A stretch of 64,000 nt of DNA from Panorpa germanica (GCA_963678705.1 OY783213.1:14884451-14948450); one strand, 5' to 3'; shown: positions 1 to 11,205, counted from the first letter of the stretch. Translations and numbers: made by a program. The notes: a model not told the origin generated them from the letters alone.

Positions 1-140
1 TCCCTTTAACAATTAAAGAGACAACATGACTTTTTTAATTGTTAATATATCCTAACATATAAGGAGTTATAACATATAACCCACTTTATCAATATATAGT
101 ACACTTATAGAAATTAAGACATAGGACATAAGCCCATTAA
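1..140 (+). mobile_element. 3' end of TIR element family A (partial)
   Basis: The first 140 bases match the right end of the complete family A copy at 12581-13187, ending in GGACATAAGCCCA, one mismatch from the family terminus GGACACAAGCCCA. The left part is outside the window or deleted. It sits in the COPB2 intron just before the exon at 198. Confidence 0.75.
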
Positions 141-197
141 ATAATAATCTGTAAATTAATAATTAGTTATTTATACTAATAACACTGTTATTGACAG

Positions 198-648
198 GTT
201 CATTGTGGTATGTGGCGATGGTGAATACATAATTTACACCTCAATGGCTTTACGTAATAAAGCGTTCGGTGCAGCACAGGAATTTGTTTGGGCTCAAGAT
301 GGTTCAGAATATGCTATTAGGGACGGATCTAGTGCAGTGAAAGTCTTCCGTAATTTTAAAGAGCGTAAAAATTTCAACCCTGATGTTGGCGCTGATGGCA
401 TTTTCGGGGGTAATATGTTGGGCGTACGTTCATCATCAGGTTTAGCGTTGTATGACTGGGAATCATTGCAACTAGTACGTAGGATTGAAGTTCAACCACG
501 TAATGTATATTGGTCTGAAGCTGGGGCTTTAGTGTGTCTAGCAACTGAAGACAGTTACTTTATCCTGAAAGTAGATACCGCCATGATATCTGGTGCTTTA
601 GAGAATCGTCAAACTCTTGGTGATGATGGTATTGAAGATGCGTTTGAG
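198..648 (+). CDS. COPB2: COPB2 exon a (second beta-propeller)
   Basis: The acceptor TTATTGACAG ends at 197 and the donor is GAG|GTTGG at 648/649. It is 451 nt: one base finishing an upstream codon plus 150 codons, ending DGIEDAFE. Reading past the donor gives a stop 30 bases on, so the splice is needed. Confidence 0.95.
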
Positions 649-3600
649 GTTGGTTTTATTATTGCTACATTTTTTTTATAACATATAAAACCAATTTAAA
701 AGTTCTATTTTTTTTTTAATATCTTTTAATTATGTTTAGGTTTTAGGTGAAGTAAACGAATCCGTCAAAACGGGACTGTGGGTTGGTGATTGTTTTATTT
801 ACACAAATTCCGTTAATCGAATTAATTATTATGTTGGTGGAGAAATCGTAACTATTTCTCATTTAGACCACACCATGTATTTGCTTGGCTATGTACCCCG
901 GGATAACAGGTAGAAAAAAGTCTTCATTACTGTAATGCTTTAATTAGGAGTACCTCTTTTTGAAATTTGGTTTGTTTTAGATTATACCTAGGAGATAAAG
1001 AACTTAACGTATGTAGCTATCAATTGCTATTATCTGTTCTGGAATATCAAACTGCTGTTATGAGAGGAGATTTTGATACAGCCGACAGAGTTTTGCCAAC
1101 TGTTCCAAAGGAACATAGAACACGAGTTGCACATTTCCTAGAAAAACAGGGCTTTAAACAACAAGCTTTAGCGGTTTCAACCGATCCGGAACACAGATTT
1201 GAAATCGCACTTCAATTAGGAAAATTAGATATAGCGTTAGAATTGGCCCGAGAAGCTGCAAGTCAAGCTAAATGGCGACAATTAGCTGAACTGGCTACCA
1301 GCAGAAACGACTTCAAACTCGCACAGGAATGTTTGGAGAAAGCTGAAGATTATGCCGGTCTGTTACTTCTTGCGACTAGTACAGGAGATGCTGATATGAT
1401 AAAACAACTGGGTCAAATTAGCTCAAATGAAGGAAAACATAATATTTCATTCATGTCTTTGTTATTACTTGGCGATTTAGAAGGATGTCTAGAGATTTTA
1501 ATTAATACTGATAGAATACCGGAAGCAGCCTTTTTCGCAAGATCATATTTGCCCAATAAAATTTCATACGTTGTTGAAAAATGGCGTGAACATTTATCTG
1601 GAGTTAATGAAAAAGCTGGGCAGAGCTTGGCAGATCCAGCGAGCTATGAAAATTTGTTCCCGGGATTACAAGATGCTCTGAAAGCTCAACAATATCAGGA
1701 AAGTAAACCGCATTTGGTGCCCGCAGCTTTGGCAGCTCAGGTAATTCATATTTTATGGTTCAGTTTATAAGTTTAGTAGCTATAAGATATACATCTTTAT
1801 TGGGACCTTGTGGAACACATGGCAGGGGAATAAATTGGGAATCGAACATTAAAGAAAGCTTGTTTTGTACGTTGGTGTGTTAGAATATTGCGGGTAATTG
1901 ATTGGAATCTTTACTAACTACCTAATTTTAGACTTGTTTTAGCTAGTTTTTTTTTATTATACTTATGCAATTAATTTATATGGCGTTGCTGTATGGTCCC
2001 AGTATAATTTCAAATACATGTTTTATTTTTACAAGGTACAATCAATACAAGTGATTGATTGTTTCAGTTACCTCAAAACTCAGAGCGAAATGTTATAGCT
2101 GAGATGCGGCAGGCTGAATCATCGGGACAATTTTCTGGCGATAGTTTGGATAATCCACTAGGAAAACCCAAAAATTGGTGCGGGACTGTAATTCCTGGTC
2201 CAGAAGGAGAATCACAGTGTGTTCTTCCACCGAAACGAAAAACATCAATCGCAGATCTCGATGATGACTTAGATTTAGACCTTGAAGGAATTAATTTAGA
2301 TGACAACATTGACTCGGTAAGTTAACTCTATTTCATACTAATTAATAGAATATTGAATTATTGTTCAAATAATTTAGTATAATACTCATCAGTAGTTTAG
2401 TTTATGTTTTGAGTAACAAGTAACTCAATGTAAAATGTGTTCACGCAGTGCACTAAATTTTAAACATGATATTTATGTAAACAAACATTTATTTTATGTT
2501 TTAAATATTATATTCAAGTAAAATATGTTAATTTAAAAGTAGAATTCAAATTTGAAATAAAATTAAAGATTAATTTGTTAAATTTAAATGAAATTTTTCA
2601 AACAAACATCGCTTTGCAAACGTTAGTGTTATTATAGTTGACTATGAATCAGGCAGAAAATTATGATGAATACAGTTTCAGGGTTAACGTAAAAGAGGGA
2701 AGAAAGTAGTTGTGAGGTTAGTAAATGGACCTGTGTAAATAATTGCATTTTGATAAATTACTCAAATTACGAGACGGTTAAAAACTAGTGACTGACAAAA
2801 TTAAGATGAGAACAATGGCCAGTGGATGGCTCGCTATTACTTTCCTAGTAATAATTTGCTGTACTAGTAGTAGCTTGTAAGGCGTAAATTCATATTATGT
2901 CCAATTTTAAAATTGTGAGTAGGTAGTGGTTTATGCAGCAGTCGCTGAATGCGTGCATGCATTACATTTTGTTGTAAAACGAGATTTTAATCATTCTTGA
3001 TGTTTTAGAAGCGGATTTAAGTGAGAAGTCTATTTTTTAAATTTGATTACCATAGATTATTACAATCTGTCCTGTTTAGAGGACATGTAGTGATAAGTAT
3101 GTAAAGTGTAAGTGTGTTGTACGGGGTGTGCCCTTCGACTCTTCCCTCAATTACAAAAGATCCTAGAATCTGATTAGTTGGTTAATAGGTCTTGAGGTAA
3201 TTTCTTTTTTAGTCTGCGTAGTGCCAGTTTATTGAACATGATGGTCATGTATTCTCTCTTTGTAGGCTTTGGTTCTAAGGACTATTTCTTCATTAATCGT
3301 GGGTATATTCAGATCACGGTGTATTCGTGGCAATCCTAAACAGTTTAGACTGAAATCTTTGTCTATTTGAATATTAGTGGTTTCTTTCTTGTGTAAGAAA
3401 ATATTTGTGCAGAATTTTTAGAAAATTTTAGTTTGCTATAAATATTAGGTAAACATAGAACTATCAGTTTACATTAAAATGTATTAAAAAGTTTTAGGTC
3501 GCCTGTAATTTGTAAAACAGTTAACAAAAATGTTCGTTCATATTAATTAACATTTGACGACATTTACACTCAGAAGACCTGCTGTGATAATATTTATTTT

Positions 3601-3776
3601 ATACATAAAAATAACAAACACAACTAAAATAAATCAACTGAAACAATCTCTAGTAGAACTTGTTCGCTTCAAATAGATTTGATTTATATTTTTGTTGTTC
3701 TATCAATTATAATAAAATAAATTGTTTGTTTTTGTTTCAGGATGTCAACATAGAGGATATAAGTGATGATGAATGA
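198..3776 (+). CDS. COPB2: Coatomer subunit beta' (beta'-COP), C-terminal part, five exons
   Basis: Subunit of the COPI coat that drives retrograde Golgi-to-ER and intra-Golgi vesicle traffic in the cytosol. Exons 198-648, 740-909, 981-1740, 2068-2316 and 3741-3776 join in frame with GT-AG introns (phases 0, 2, 0, 0) to about 555 residues ending at TGA 3774-3776. The order of sequence matches animal beta'-COP: VVCGDGEYIIYTSMALRNK, then DGIEDAFEV, GLWVGDCFIY and NRINYYVGGEIV of the second beta-propeller, then the alpha-solenoid with VLEYQTAVMR, RVAHFLEKQGFKQQAL and STDPEHRFE, and an acidic tail of D/E/L residues. Vertebrate beta'-COP is about 900 residues, so the N-terminal propeller lies upstream of the window. 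The first base completes a codon from an upstream exon. No frameshift or in-frame stop is seen, so the gene looks functional. The linker before the acidic tail is shorter than in vertebrates. Confidence 0.97.
740..909 (+). CDS. COPB2: COPB2 exon b
   Basis: The acceptor TATGTTTAG ends at 739 and the donor AACAG|GTAGAA follows 909. It encodes 56 codons plus two bases (VLGEVNESVKTGLWVGD ... YVPRDNR). The last arginine codon is split with the next exon. This exon is too short to appear as a long open frame. Confidence 0.95.
981..1740 (+). CDS. COPB2: COPB2 exon c (alpha-solenoid)
   Basis: The acceptor TTTGTTTTAG ends at 980 and the donor CAG|GTAATT follows 1740. It has 253 full codons after the split Arg: LYLGDKELNV at the start, the most conserved stretch HFLEKQGFKQQAL, ESLADPASYENLFPGL near the end, and ALAAQ at the donor. 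Confidence 0.96.
2068..2316 (+). CDS. COPB2: COPB2 exon d (linker and acidic tail)
   Basis: The acceptor TTGTTTCAG ends at 2067 and the donor TCG|GTAAGT follows 2316. It is 83 codons in phase 0: LPQNSERNVIAEMRQAES, then a polar linker, then an acidic D/L-rich run corresponding to the acidic C-terminus of vertebrate beta'-COP. Confidence 0.93.
2317..3740 (+). other. COPB2: Last COPB2 intron (1.4 kb)
   Basis: AT-rich intron bounded by GTAAGT at 2317 and TTTGTTTCAG ending at 3740. Apart from the antisense LINE fragment near 3110-3346, nothing recognisable is seen in it. Confidence 0.85.
3110..3346 (-). pseudogene. Antisense Jockey-like LINE fragment (reverse transcriptase C-terminus) in COPB2 intron
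   Basis: Read on the - strand from about 3345, the translation GLPRIHRDLNIPTINEEI continues as KAYKERIHDHHV, which resembles the C-terminal end of Jockey-type LINE ORF2 (the typical R.L.IP...EEI then H/NP pattern). A one-base frame change near 3240 restores FNKLALRRLKKKLPQDLL and a stop. The fragment is short, frameshifted and antisense to COPB2, so it is dead. Clade assignment is by motif recall only. Confidence 0.6.
3741..3776 (+). CDS. COPB2: COPB2 terminal exon
   Basis: The acceptor TTTTGTTTCAG ends at 3740. Eleven codons, DVNIEDISDDE, followed by TGA (3774-3776). The acidic ending agrees with the acidic C-terminus of beta'-COP, and phase 0 fits the preceding exon. Confidence 0.9.
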   Translation, partial: DVNIEDISDDE

Positions 3777-3788
3777 TTTAAATTGAAC

Positions 3789-3794
3789 AATAAA
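3789..3794 (+). terminator. COPB2 polyadenylation signal AATAAA
   Basis: Canonical AATAAA 13 bases after the COPB2 stop, followed by AT-rich sequence. It implies a very short 3' UTR; the cleavage site itself cannot be read from the sequence. Confidence 0.7.
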
Positions 3795-3924
3795 GTATCT
3801 TGTAACAATAGAAGAAATATATATTATCATTTTTTATAATCATTACAAAAGTTTTAGTATTTTTAAAAAAAAAATCATAACCTCGATATTTTGTTTAGTT
3901 GAAATCTGAAAGTTTATATCTACA

Positions 3925-4078
3925 GCTATGATCTTAGCTCTACGGGCTAAAAGCTTAGTGCTACGAACTAGGATCTTAGCTCTACGGACTAAGATCTTAG
4001 TAATACGAACTAAGTTTATATCTACAGCTATGATCTTAGTGCTACGGGCTAAGATCTTAGTATTACGGTCTACGACAA
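3925..4078 (+). repeat. 21-bp minisatellite
   Basis: About seven units of a 21-bp repeat of the form GATCTTAGTGCTACGGGCTAA, one of them degenerate. Because 21 is a multiple of three, the repeat stays open in frame and gives an artificial heptad protein (ILALRAK, ILALRTK, ILVLRAK); I do not regard this as a gene. Confidence 0.85.
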
Positions 4079-4387
4079 TGTTCTACACGTATTTCTACGC
4101 ATTCCTTATCTTCATGTTAACCACAAATATATGTTTTATAAACACAATGCATTTTTTTGCTGTTTATTTAATACATTTGTTTTCATATTTGAGTATTTTA
4201 TGTGTTTTAAGTATAAATTATAATAAAATTATCTATTAAAATTTAAAGTAATTTTTTATTTGCTTATACTACCTGGGAAGACGGTAGACTGGAGCCTCGT
4301 AAGACAGGTTCCCGCTAAACCTATATGTAAGGTTTATTTAGCATACAAATTAATCTTTTACATACAATGTTTTAGGTTAGTATAATG

Positions 4388-4984
4388 TATAAACTATATA
4401 TTGATAAAGTGGGTTACTAGAACCTCAAATGTTCAATTATTTTTTAATAACTCCTTATATGTTAGGAGATATTAACAATTAAAAAAGTCATTTTGTCTCT
4501 TTAATTATTAAAGGGATTCAACGTTGTACAAACTCCAAATGCATGTGACATCACAATCCTTGTGTAAGGTTACCAACCTTACAGATCATAAATCTCTGCT
4601 ATATGTATTTTTATATCAAAATATCAAATATTATTTACATCTATTCAATAAAATTTCAATATCATGTCTGCCTTAGCAGGGTTAAATAAAGTAAAAACTT
4701 ATTATTCTTTGACTTGACTGGATTGTTTGAATACCAACAGCTACAAAACATTACCACAACACTGACCTACTCAACAAATAACTGACGTTAAAATGCATTT
4801 CATGTCATACAAATATGGCCGACCATTTCTAGCGCTAAAACTACAATTCAAATTTTTAATTGCTATATCTCCGTCAATATTTAGATATTTAATAAAATAG
4901 ACACGCCAATACACATTTATTAACATCAATTTCAATCAACAATTGAAAAATCGACCACTAAAAAATGAGGACACAAGCCCATTT
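4388..4984 (-). mobile_element. TIR element family A, reverse copy
   Basis: Reverse complement of the family A copy at 12581-13187 along almost its full length, ending at 4984 with GGACACAAGCCCA. The opposite TIR (about 30 bp) is missing at 4388, so it is truncated at one end. There is no open reading frame, so it is non-autonomous. Confidence 0.85.
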
Positions 4985-5149
4985 CAATATTATGTCCGCA
5001 TATTTTGAAAATTGTATTTAATTAAAACGTTATTATTGTAATATTCACAGAATATTTTTTACACATAAAACTTAAAATGTGCACCAGTGAACAGGCGCTA
5101 TAATTTTCTGATAGTCCATATTTTTAGTCACAGTACGCATTGGATTTGT

Positions 5150-5372
5150 ATCAAACCCAGTAAACAATTTGGTGAAGTGTCCCTTTTTGTGACGTTTCTA
5201 TCACTATTTCACTTCAATTATAGTTCGCATCAACTTTATCTTCATTTGTATTCCGACAGATGGAGTGGTTTTGCCATTTGTAGCCGATAAAATAGATATT
5301 TCATATGAATGACTCTGAGAAACTGAAATATAAATGAACTCAATATGATGGCAAAGTGACTCGAAAATTACT
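5150..5372 (-). mobile_element. MITE family H (CCCAGTAAACA termini), degraded copy
   Basis: Starts CCCAGTAAACAATTTGG and is the reverse complement of the complete copy at 53386-53639 over most of its length. Its right end (near TCGAAAATTACTGAG) has diverged from the terminus. Confidence 0.7.
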
Positions 5373-6020
5373 GAGATGTATGAATTTGGGGTTTATATCT
5401 GGCATAATCCGCCTCTGGCACAAAAACAAAACAAATTACATATTTGCAAGTAGTGGGCAGTAGTGACAAATCGAATAAATTTATTAAAAACTCAACAGTC
5501 GCTAAAGTAAAATAAAATAATTCTAGTAATTTTTTTTGTAGTAATGTAATTTTAAATATATATACAATTATATAGAATTTTTAAATTTGGAACATACCAT
5601 TTGCATTCCATGTTAATTCCTCTAGCGTTAAAAACAAGTAACAAAAATAGTGTCACAGAACAGCATAAAGAAAAATACATAAATATAAGTGTGAATCGTT
5701 TTAAACGTCTACAAATCGCTGCCTAACAAATTACACTACTAAATTACGGTGTTAACAGCTCAGAATAAAAATAGTTTGCTACAGCTACGTGATAGACCAA
5801 AGCACGTGAGATTACACCGCCACTGATGCCTGTACCACTGTACGCCTAAGCGTCTATCCGCCATACTGACGCGTCGGATTTGTAGACGGCCAGGCTACAA
5901 CGCCAACGGGCAACGAGTAGATTATAGCTTGTTAAACATTTAATTCACTCATTATGTAACAAATTACATTCAAAAATTAAATGGTCAATCAGTAGTTATT
6001 TGACAAGATGTGTTTGACAT
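5373..6020. other. AT-rich intergenic stretch
   Basis: No coding signal and no repeat shared with the rest of the window was recognised. A GC-richer patch at about 5770-5920 has stops in all frames. Confidence 0.6.
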
Positions 6021-6021
6021 A

Positions 6022-6245
6022 TACAGGGTGTGCCAGTGAGTTCCGAAAGTTTAATTCTTCTATTTGCTTTCGTTCATATCAAATACAAATATTGCACTAT
6101 TAAAAACCGGAAAATAACTTCTAAATGAAACCTGCAACCATAGAAATATAGAGTACGCAAAGAGTACGGCCGCGTGTAAGAGAAAGCGATAAAGGCAAAG
6201 AGAGAGATAGCTGCCGAGTGTCGTATCTGTCTCTTTTGATAGGAA
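6022..6245 (+). repeat. Dispersed repeat (inverted partner at 56010-56150)
   Basis: A core of about 65 bases (CGTGTAAGAGAAAGCGATAA then GGCAAAGAGAGAGATAGCTG then a T-rich end) recurs in reverse complement at about 56030-56100. The left edge carries ACAGGGTGTG. No coding content. The element class is not clear. Confidence 0.6.
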
Positions 6246-8090
6246 TTGTGTATTTTATAAATTGGTTAAAAGATGGCGACAAAGATCACGGGGCAGTAAA
6301 ATTAGTGCTTGTTTAACTAGAACAAAAATGTAGTACCTAAAACGAGTTATGAAAGAAAGGAAAATAAAAAAAAATAAGTATGCGTTCAGTTTACAATACT
6401 TATTCAGTAGAGTCGTGGGTCATGCCTGGCTCCTAATTGTTTTAGCTTCGACAACCAATACGACTTAGAACAAGAGCCATGACGCATTGCAGGCTATACG
6501 TTGTGTAAGCTCTTTTTGTTTTGACTTTTAGGTTAGGATTTTGTTTATATAAGCAAGTGATAAATTAAAGCAGTATATTTATTTTTTATGACTGAAATGG
6601 TAGTTAATTTTTAATATAATTTATTGCTTTTAAAAAATGCGTAGTATCTTATTAACACAATGCTATATCTTAGAAATATTTAGTTTATTGTAGTGGCTGT
6701 ATTTAAAAATATTAAGTACGCAATATTTGATTAAATATTTAAGTATAGATGTGATACTGATGCATAGTCAATGCGCATTTTAATATAATACATGTTAAAA
6801 AAATTGTTACTGTGAAATAGCAGAAAACCTAGTTTGCCCAAATTTTGCGGACGCCCATGTTCTAAGTTTAGTAGTCAAGTTTGTAACTGTGACTATAACA
6901 ATCCCGTCACAAAGTATATTACTAAAACATTTAAATATCAATAAACCAGACTAAATGAATTTACGTAAAAATGGACAAAGATCACACGCACACACAGCCA
7001 ATAAATTGTCACTAATTCAACTGGGTTAGCTAACATGAATAAATTTATTTAAATGTGTTTCGTTTCAAAATTCTTAACTAGATCTTGTCCTTTTGATACA
7101 ATCATTTTTAATAACAACTTTCTGTTCTATAAAATTTCTAATTTTATTTTAAAACATTTCCAACCGCCTGTTTCTCCTGTGATATACTGCTTCAGTGCTT
7201 CCTCTGCCCTTGCCCTCGCCCTCGCAACAAACTGTGGCCGTCAGAGGGATTTGGAGATTTCGTTTTGGCTCACGGCTGTGGTACATTGCTTCGCTACTGC
7301 TACAATTTGCTGTGCGACCTGACGTGACAGTTTGACAGTAACATTTCTAAACAGCCTGCTCTATGACACTTTTTTTTTCTTACATTTTAACTTATTTTCT
7401 TAATTAAACGCTTTATTTAATCTCATCGTGTTGACATACTAACTATTGGGCTATTAGTGCGACATCTCATAATTCTCAAACGAATTAAAAAGTGAACAAA
7501 AATCCAAAGCTAAAATTGTATGTATTCATTTAAATATAGCCGACACTTACAAATGTTATTTTCTATCATAGCTTTATCAATTATTTATATTTATAATAAT
7601 AATATTTGTAAATTAAAGGAACAGATAGCAGTAAAAATGGAATGCTATTAAAATAGCAAAATTTTATGTTTGAAAACATGTCTTGACTTGTTTTAAAAAA
7701 CGTTTTATTATACCATATGTTTGAAATCAAAATATATCCATTTTATTTTCTAAATAATAAATTAAAAAGTAATAATTCAATTTATGTTTAATGTTTTTAT
7801 GAAAATAAACGTTAATTTGAATCATTTTGTTTAAAGTACTTAAACATATTTGACAAAATGATGCAAAAACATAAACAATTTAATATTATTGTTTGTAAAC
7901 AACATGGCGAGAAGATCATTTCTTTGATAGTTGTTGAAAAACATTTTGTAGTTGGTGACATGGATTGAAATGTTCGAATTCAAAACAAAAATATTATATT
8001 TTAGGTTTTGAAGAAAACGAAAACGGAAACTTACGACTATGGTGGTAACTGGTAATAGTGGTGCCGTAAAGGAGAATTAAGTGTGTCGTT
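6246..8090. other. AT-rich intergenic stretch
   Basis: No gene recognised. A locally GC-richer patch near 7160-7325 is open for a short distance on both strands but resembles nothing known to me. Its + frame (89 residues) is probably chance. Confidence 0.5.
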
Positions 8091-8092
8091 AA

Positions 8093-8292
8093 ATGCATCG
8101 TTTAGTAGATGGTGATGGACCTGTAAATAGAACGTTTTATAGAGATACGAGTACTAAGGACGGCGCTACAATAAACACGTGGAGCGACCACGTGCCACGC
8201 CTCATAGTCTCACAACTGTTGATGCGTCTGTGGTGATGCAAAGTGGTGAAGGTTTAGATGCGGCAAATGTACAATTATGGCATAATTATTGA
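8093..8292 (+). other. Short coding-like island, unassigned
   Basis: Two overlapping + frames have ordinary protein-like composition in a region clearly richer in GC than its flanks: 8093-8236 (starts MHRLVDGDGPVNRTFYRD, 47 residues) and 8158-8292 (ends SGEGLDAANVQLWHNY, stop 8290-8292). This could be an exon of an unrecognised gene, a decayed pseudogene with a frameshift, or a transposon piece. I do not recognise the protein. Confidence 0.2.
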
Positions 8293-8330
8293 ATTCTGAA
8301 CACCTACTGCTTTATTTTTTAATTTTTATT

Positions 8331-8374
8331 CTGAATGCATCAACTTTTGATAGTTATTAGCACTTAAATCAATA
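8331..8374 (+). repeat. Direct repeat shared with 41744-41787
   Basis: About 45 bases beginning GCATCAACTTTTGATAGTTA recur at about 41744-41787 in the same orientation with a single C/T change. It is a fragment of a dispersed repeat. Confidence 0.55.
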
Positions 8375-9074
8375 TATACATTTATAATTCTCCTATTTCT
8401 TAATAATCTCTTAACAACCTCCATCTTCCAACAAAAATATTTATTTAAATATTTAGTAGATCCTCAAAATAAGTAATGAACTTAAGTCTACGTTTTTCAT
8501 GACTTTCTTAAATCATTTTCCACTGTCGTTACATACAAAGTATTAGACATCCACAACCCACGAGAGATGGCTCACCCATTTCTATAAACAATTTCGATAG
8601 CACTTTAGTTGATTGGTGGTCAAGAGAAAGGGAGGCGGGGTAACTTAACGATGTACTTAAATTGTTTACAACTCTAGCGAATATTTAACAGTAGTTGATT
8701 TCATAAAATTATAGCTCGTAAACGTCGTTATAAATATTACAATAATTACTTAACCAATTTTATACCGGTGTGGTGTTCTCATATGGTAAAAGAGTGCGGC
8801 GCTAATTCTTCTACAGAGCCGAATTATGGTCTGTATCCGCTCCCAACACCGTATCTCTGAGATGATTTGTATGTATGTACTTCTTTTTCTTTGATGTGCC
8901 AAGCATGGGTCAATCAATAAGTCAGCATCAATAAAATTCCACTCCCTCTAGTTCAGTGTTCAATTCGCCTAAATATAGTTAACATGTATTTCATCTATTC
9001 TCCTTCTAATTATTTTAAGAGCAAATATTTCAATTTAAAAATGCAATTGAAATTTGAAATTAAATTACGAATTA

Positions 9075-9470
9075 AGCCGATATCAAACGATGCGGTGAAC
9101 GTTTGATTCAAATGCTTGCCTCTAACGTGTGAGTCAAATATTGAAAGATTGACATGGCAAGTTTGCTACTACACGGTGGAACGAATATTTGATCCGAATG
9201 ATTTATTTATTATATTAATTTGTTGATATTATTGACACTGACACTGTTTAACAAAAACTTTCAAGTAAATAAAGAAACTTTCAAGTATAAAACCTTCCCT
9301 GTCCATTGTGGTGGGGGTAGAAAAATCTCTTTTGACACGTGTCAAAAGATCGACATCTGCACGAACTTCTTTCAACTTGAACTTTGGACATACCATCACC
9401 ATCAAACGCCCAACGTTAAAGGTGTTCGTAGCATCGTTTGTTACCGTCATTATTTCATTGAATTAAAATC
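9075..9470 (+). mobile_element. MITE family F (central TTTTGACACGTGTCAAAAG palindrome)
   Basis: Related copies lie at 57350-57550 (reverse) and 58800-59100. Shared landmarks are the GAACGTTTGATTC left region, GACATGGCAAGTTTGC, a palindrome TTTTGACACGTGTCAAAAG at about 9330, and a right region GTTCGTAGCATCGTTTG that is partly inverted relative to the left. No transposase is seen. Confidence 0.7.
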
Positions 9471-9636
9471 ACAACGTCGCTTTCCAACGGGGTAAACGTT
9501 AGTATGTATACATTTGATATATTTAAATCTGGTTGCATAAATAGATTAATCATCAGAAAAACTAAAGTTGATGTTGTGAAGAAAAGTTGCACACGAGAAG
9601 TAAGTATAAAATATATAAATTGAACATTTTAAATAT

Positions 9637-9830
9637 TTATGTGAGCAGCTGCGTTTGAGAATTGCAAAACCTAAGAAACTCTTCAAGTGCTGGTATCCTT
9701 CTAGAGTCCGACGGAGTCTTCAGGTCTGCTGCAGTGTTCATAGCTTCACCGTCACATCTGTTGACAGTCTGATGCGATTTCCGTTTTGTTACATCATTTT
9801 TCAATCAGGGGTAGTTACATATTTCCAAAA
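9637..9830 (-). other. Short coding-like island on - strand, unassigned
   Basis: About 190 bases open on the - strand, reading KRKSHQTVNRCDGEAMNT, then SRRIPALEEFLRFCNSQTQL, with TAA at 9637-9639. Composition is protein-like and GC is above the flanks. There is no clear start or splice site and no recognised homologue. Confidence 0.2.
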
Positions 9831-10127
9831 TTGGTAGCACCATCTATTAATACGTCCGTGGTTCGCGGACATATCTTTTTAAGTCAAATTTTTAATTTTT
9901 TTAATGAAATACATTATATTACATATATGTTTATTTTTGCTGCTTAATTTTTCGACGACACTAGATTAGTATTAATTTTGGAAAAAAATATAATAGATTT
10001 TATATATCTTTGTTCATCTTGTTCGTAATATCAACAGTTATATGTTGCACGAGCCAGCTCTAAGATGTAGTAGACGTTTGACTGGCGCTCGTATGACTCT
10101 CTTTTATAATGTGTAATATAAAATCTG

Positions 10128-10598
10128 TCGGCCATATTTGTATGACGTGAAATGCATTTTAACGTCAGTTATTTCTTGAGTAGGTCAGTGCTGTGGTAAT
10201 GTTTTGTAGCTGTTGGTAGTCAAATAATCAAGTTAAGTCTAAGAATAATAAGTTTTTATTTTAATTAACCCTGCTAAGGCAGACATAATATTGAAATTTT
10301 ATTATTGCTTGAAATAGCTGTAAATAATATTTGATATTTTGATATATAAATACATATAGCAGAGATTTATGAGCTGTAAGGTAAGCAGCGGTTGTGATGT
10401 CACATGCATTTGGAATATGTACAACGTTCCCTTTAATAATTCCTTTAATAATTAAACAGACAAAATGACTTTTTTAATTGTAAATATCTCCTAACATATA
10501 AGGAGTTATTAAAAAATAATTGAACACTTGAGGTTCTAGTATCCCACTTCATCAATATATAGTACACTTTTATAGAAATTAAGACATAAGATACTTCA
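10128..10598 (+). mobile_element. TIR element family A, 5'-truncated copy
   Basis: Matches the right three quarters of family A from CGGCCATATTTGTATGACG through the ACTTTTATAGAAATTAAGAC region. The left TIR is absent and the right terminus is degraded (ACATAAGATACTTC). Confidence 0.8.
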
Positions 10599-11205
10599 GA
10601 CTGTCCAGTAGTTTTGTCGTACCAATCTGGCAACCCTGGTAACATGAGTGCAGTCGACAAATTAAATTGTTTTGTAATATTAAACTTACTAAGTCATAGA
10701 AACATTGTCTGATCGAAGTTTGGAAGATCAGGTTGGTCCGATCGAATTCAAAACGTCATGGCCGCGGATCTGAGACGGACAATTATCGAATGACACATGT
10801 CAAATGTAAATCGATCTCCAGGATCGCACATAAATATCAGTCAGTAATGAATACCGTAGCTTTACCATTCATAAAATAAGTGCAATATTACTTTGAAATC
10901 TAAAATGGTTCGCTATTGTGCAAATACCTCAAGTGAGTCTCGTTCTTGAGGTTCTCGTATTCGAACGAGTGGTAACTGGTAACGAATTGTGGCACTGGAT
11001 CAAATTATTAGTCTCAAATGAACACGAACTGTGGAAGTGGATATTCCGCTTCATTTCGAATTTTATTCAGATTAATTTTCAGCTGATGTGTAAAATTAAA
11101 ATACGTATGAATTCAATCAGAATCATTTTGTACGATTATTAGAATAGTACATTAAGATGGGGTTTAACAGTGGCGGACTGGGCCTAAAAAATATAGATAA
11201 AAGTT

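Noticed and set aside
2073-2309. 78-residue - strand frame inside the COPB2 exon
   Set aside because: It is the shadow of the real + strand exon at 2068-2316.
3928-4239. 103-residue frame downstream of COPB2
   Set aside because: The first half is the 21-bp minisatellite and the second half is AT-rich Phe/Tyr/Leu with no motif.
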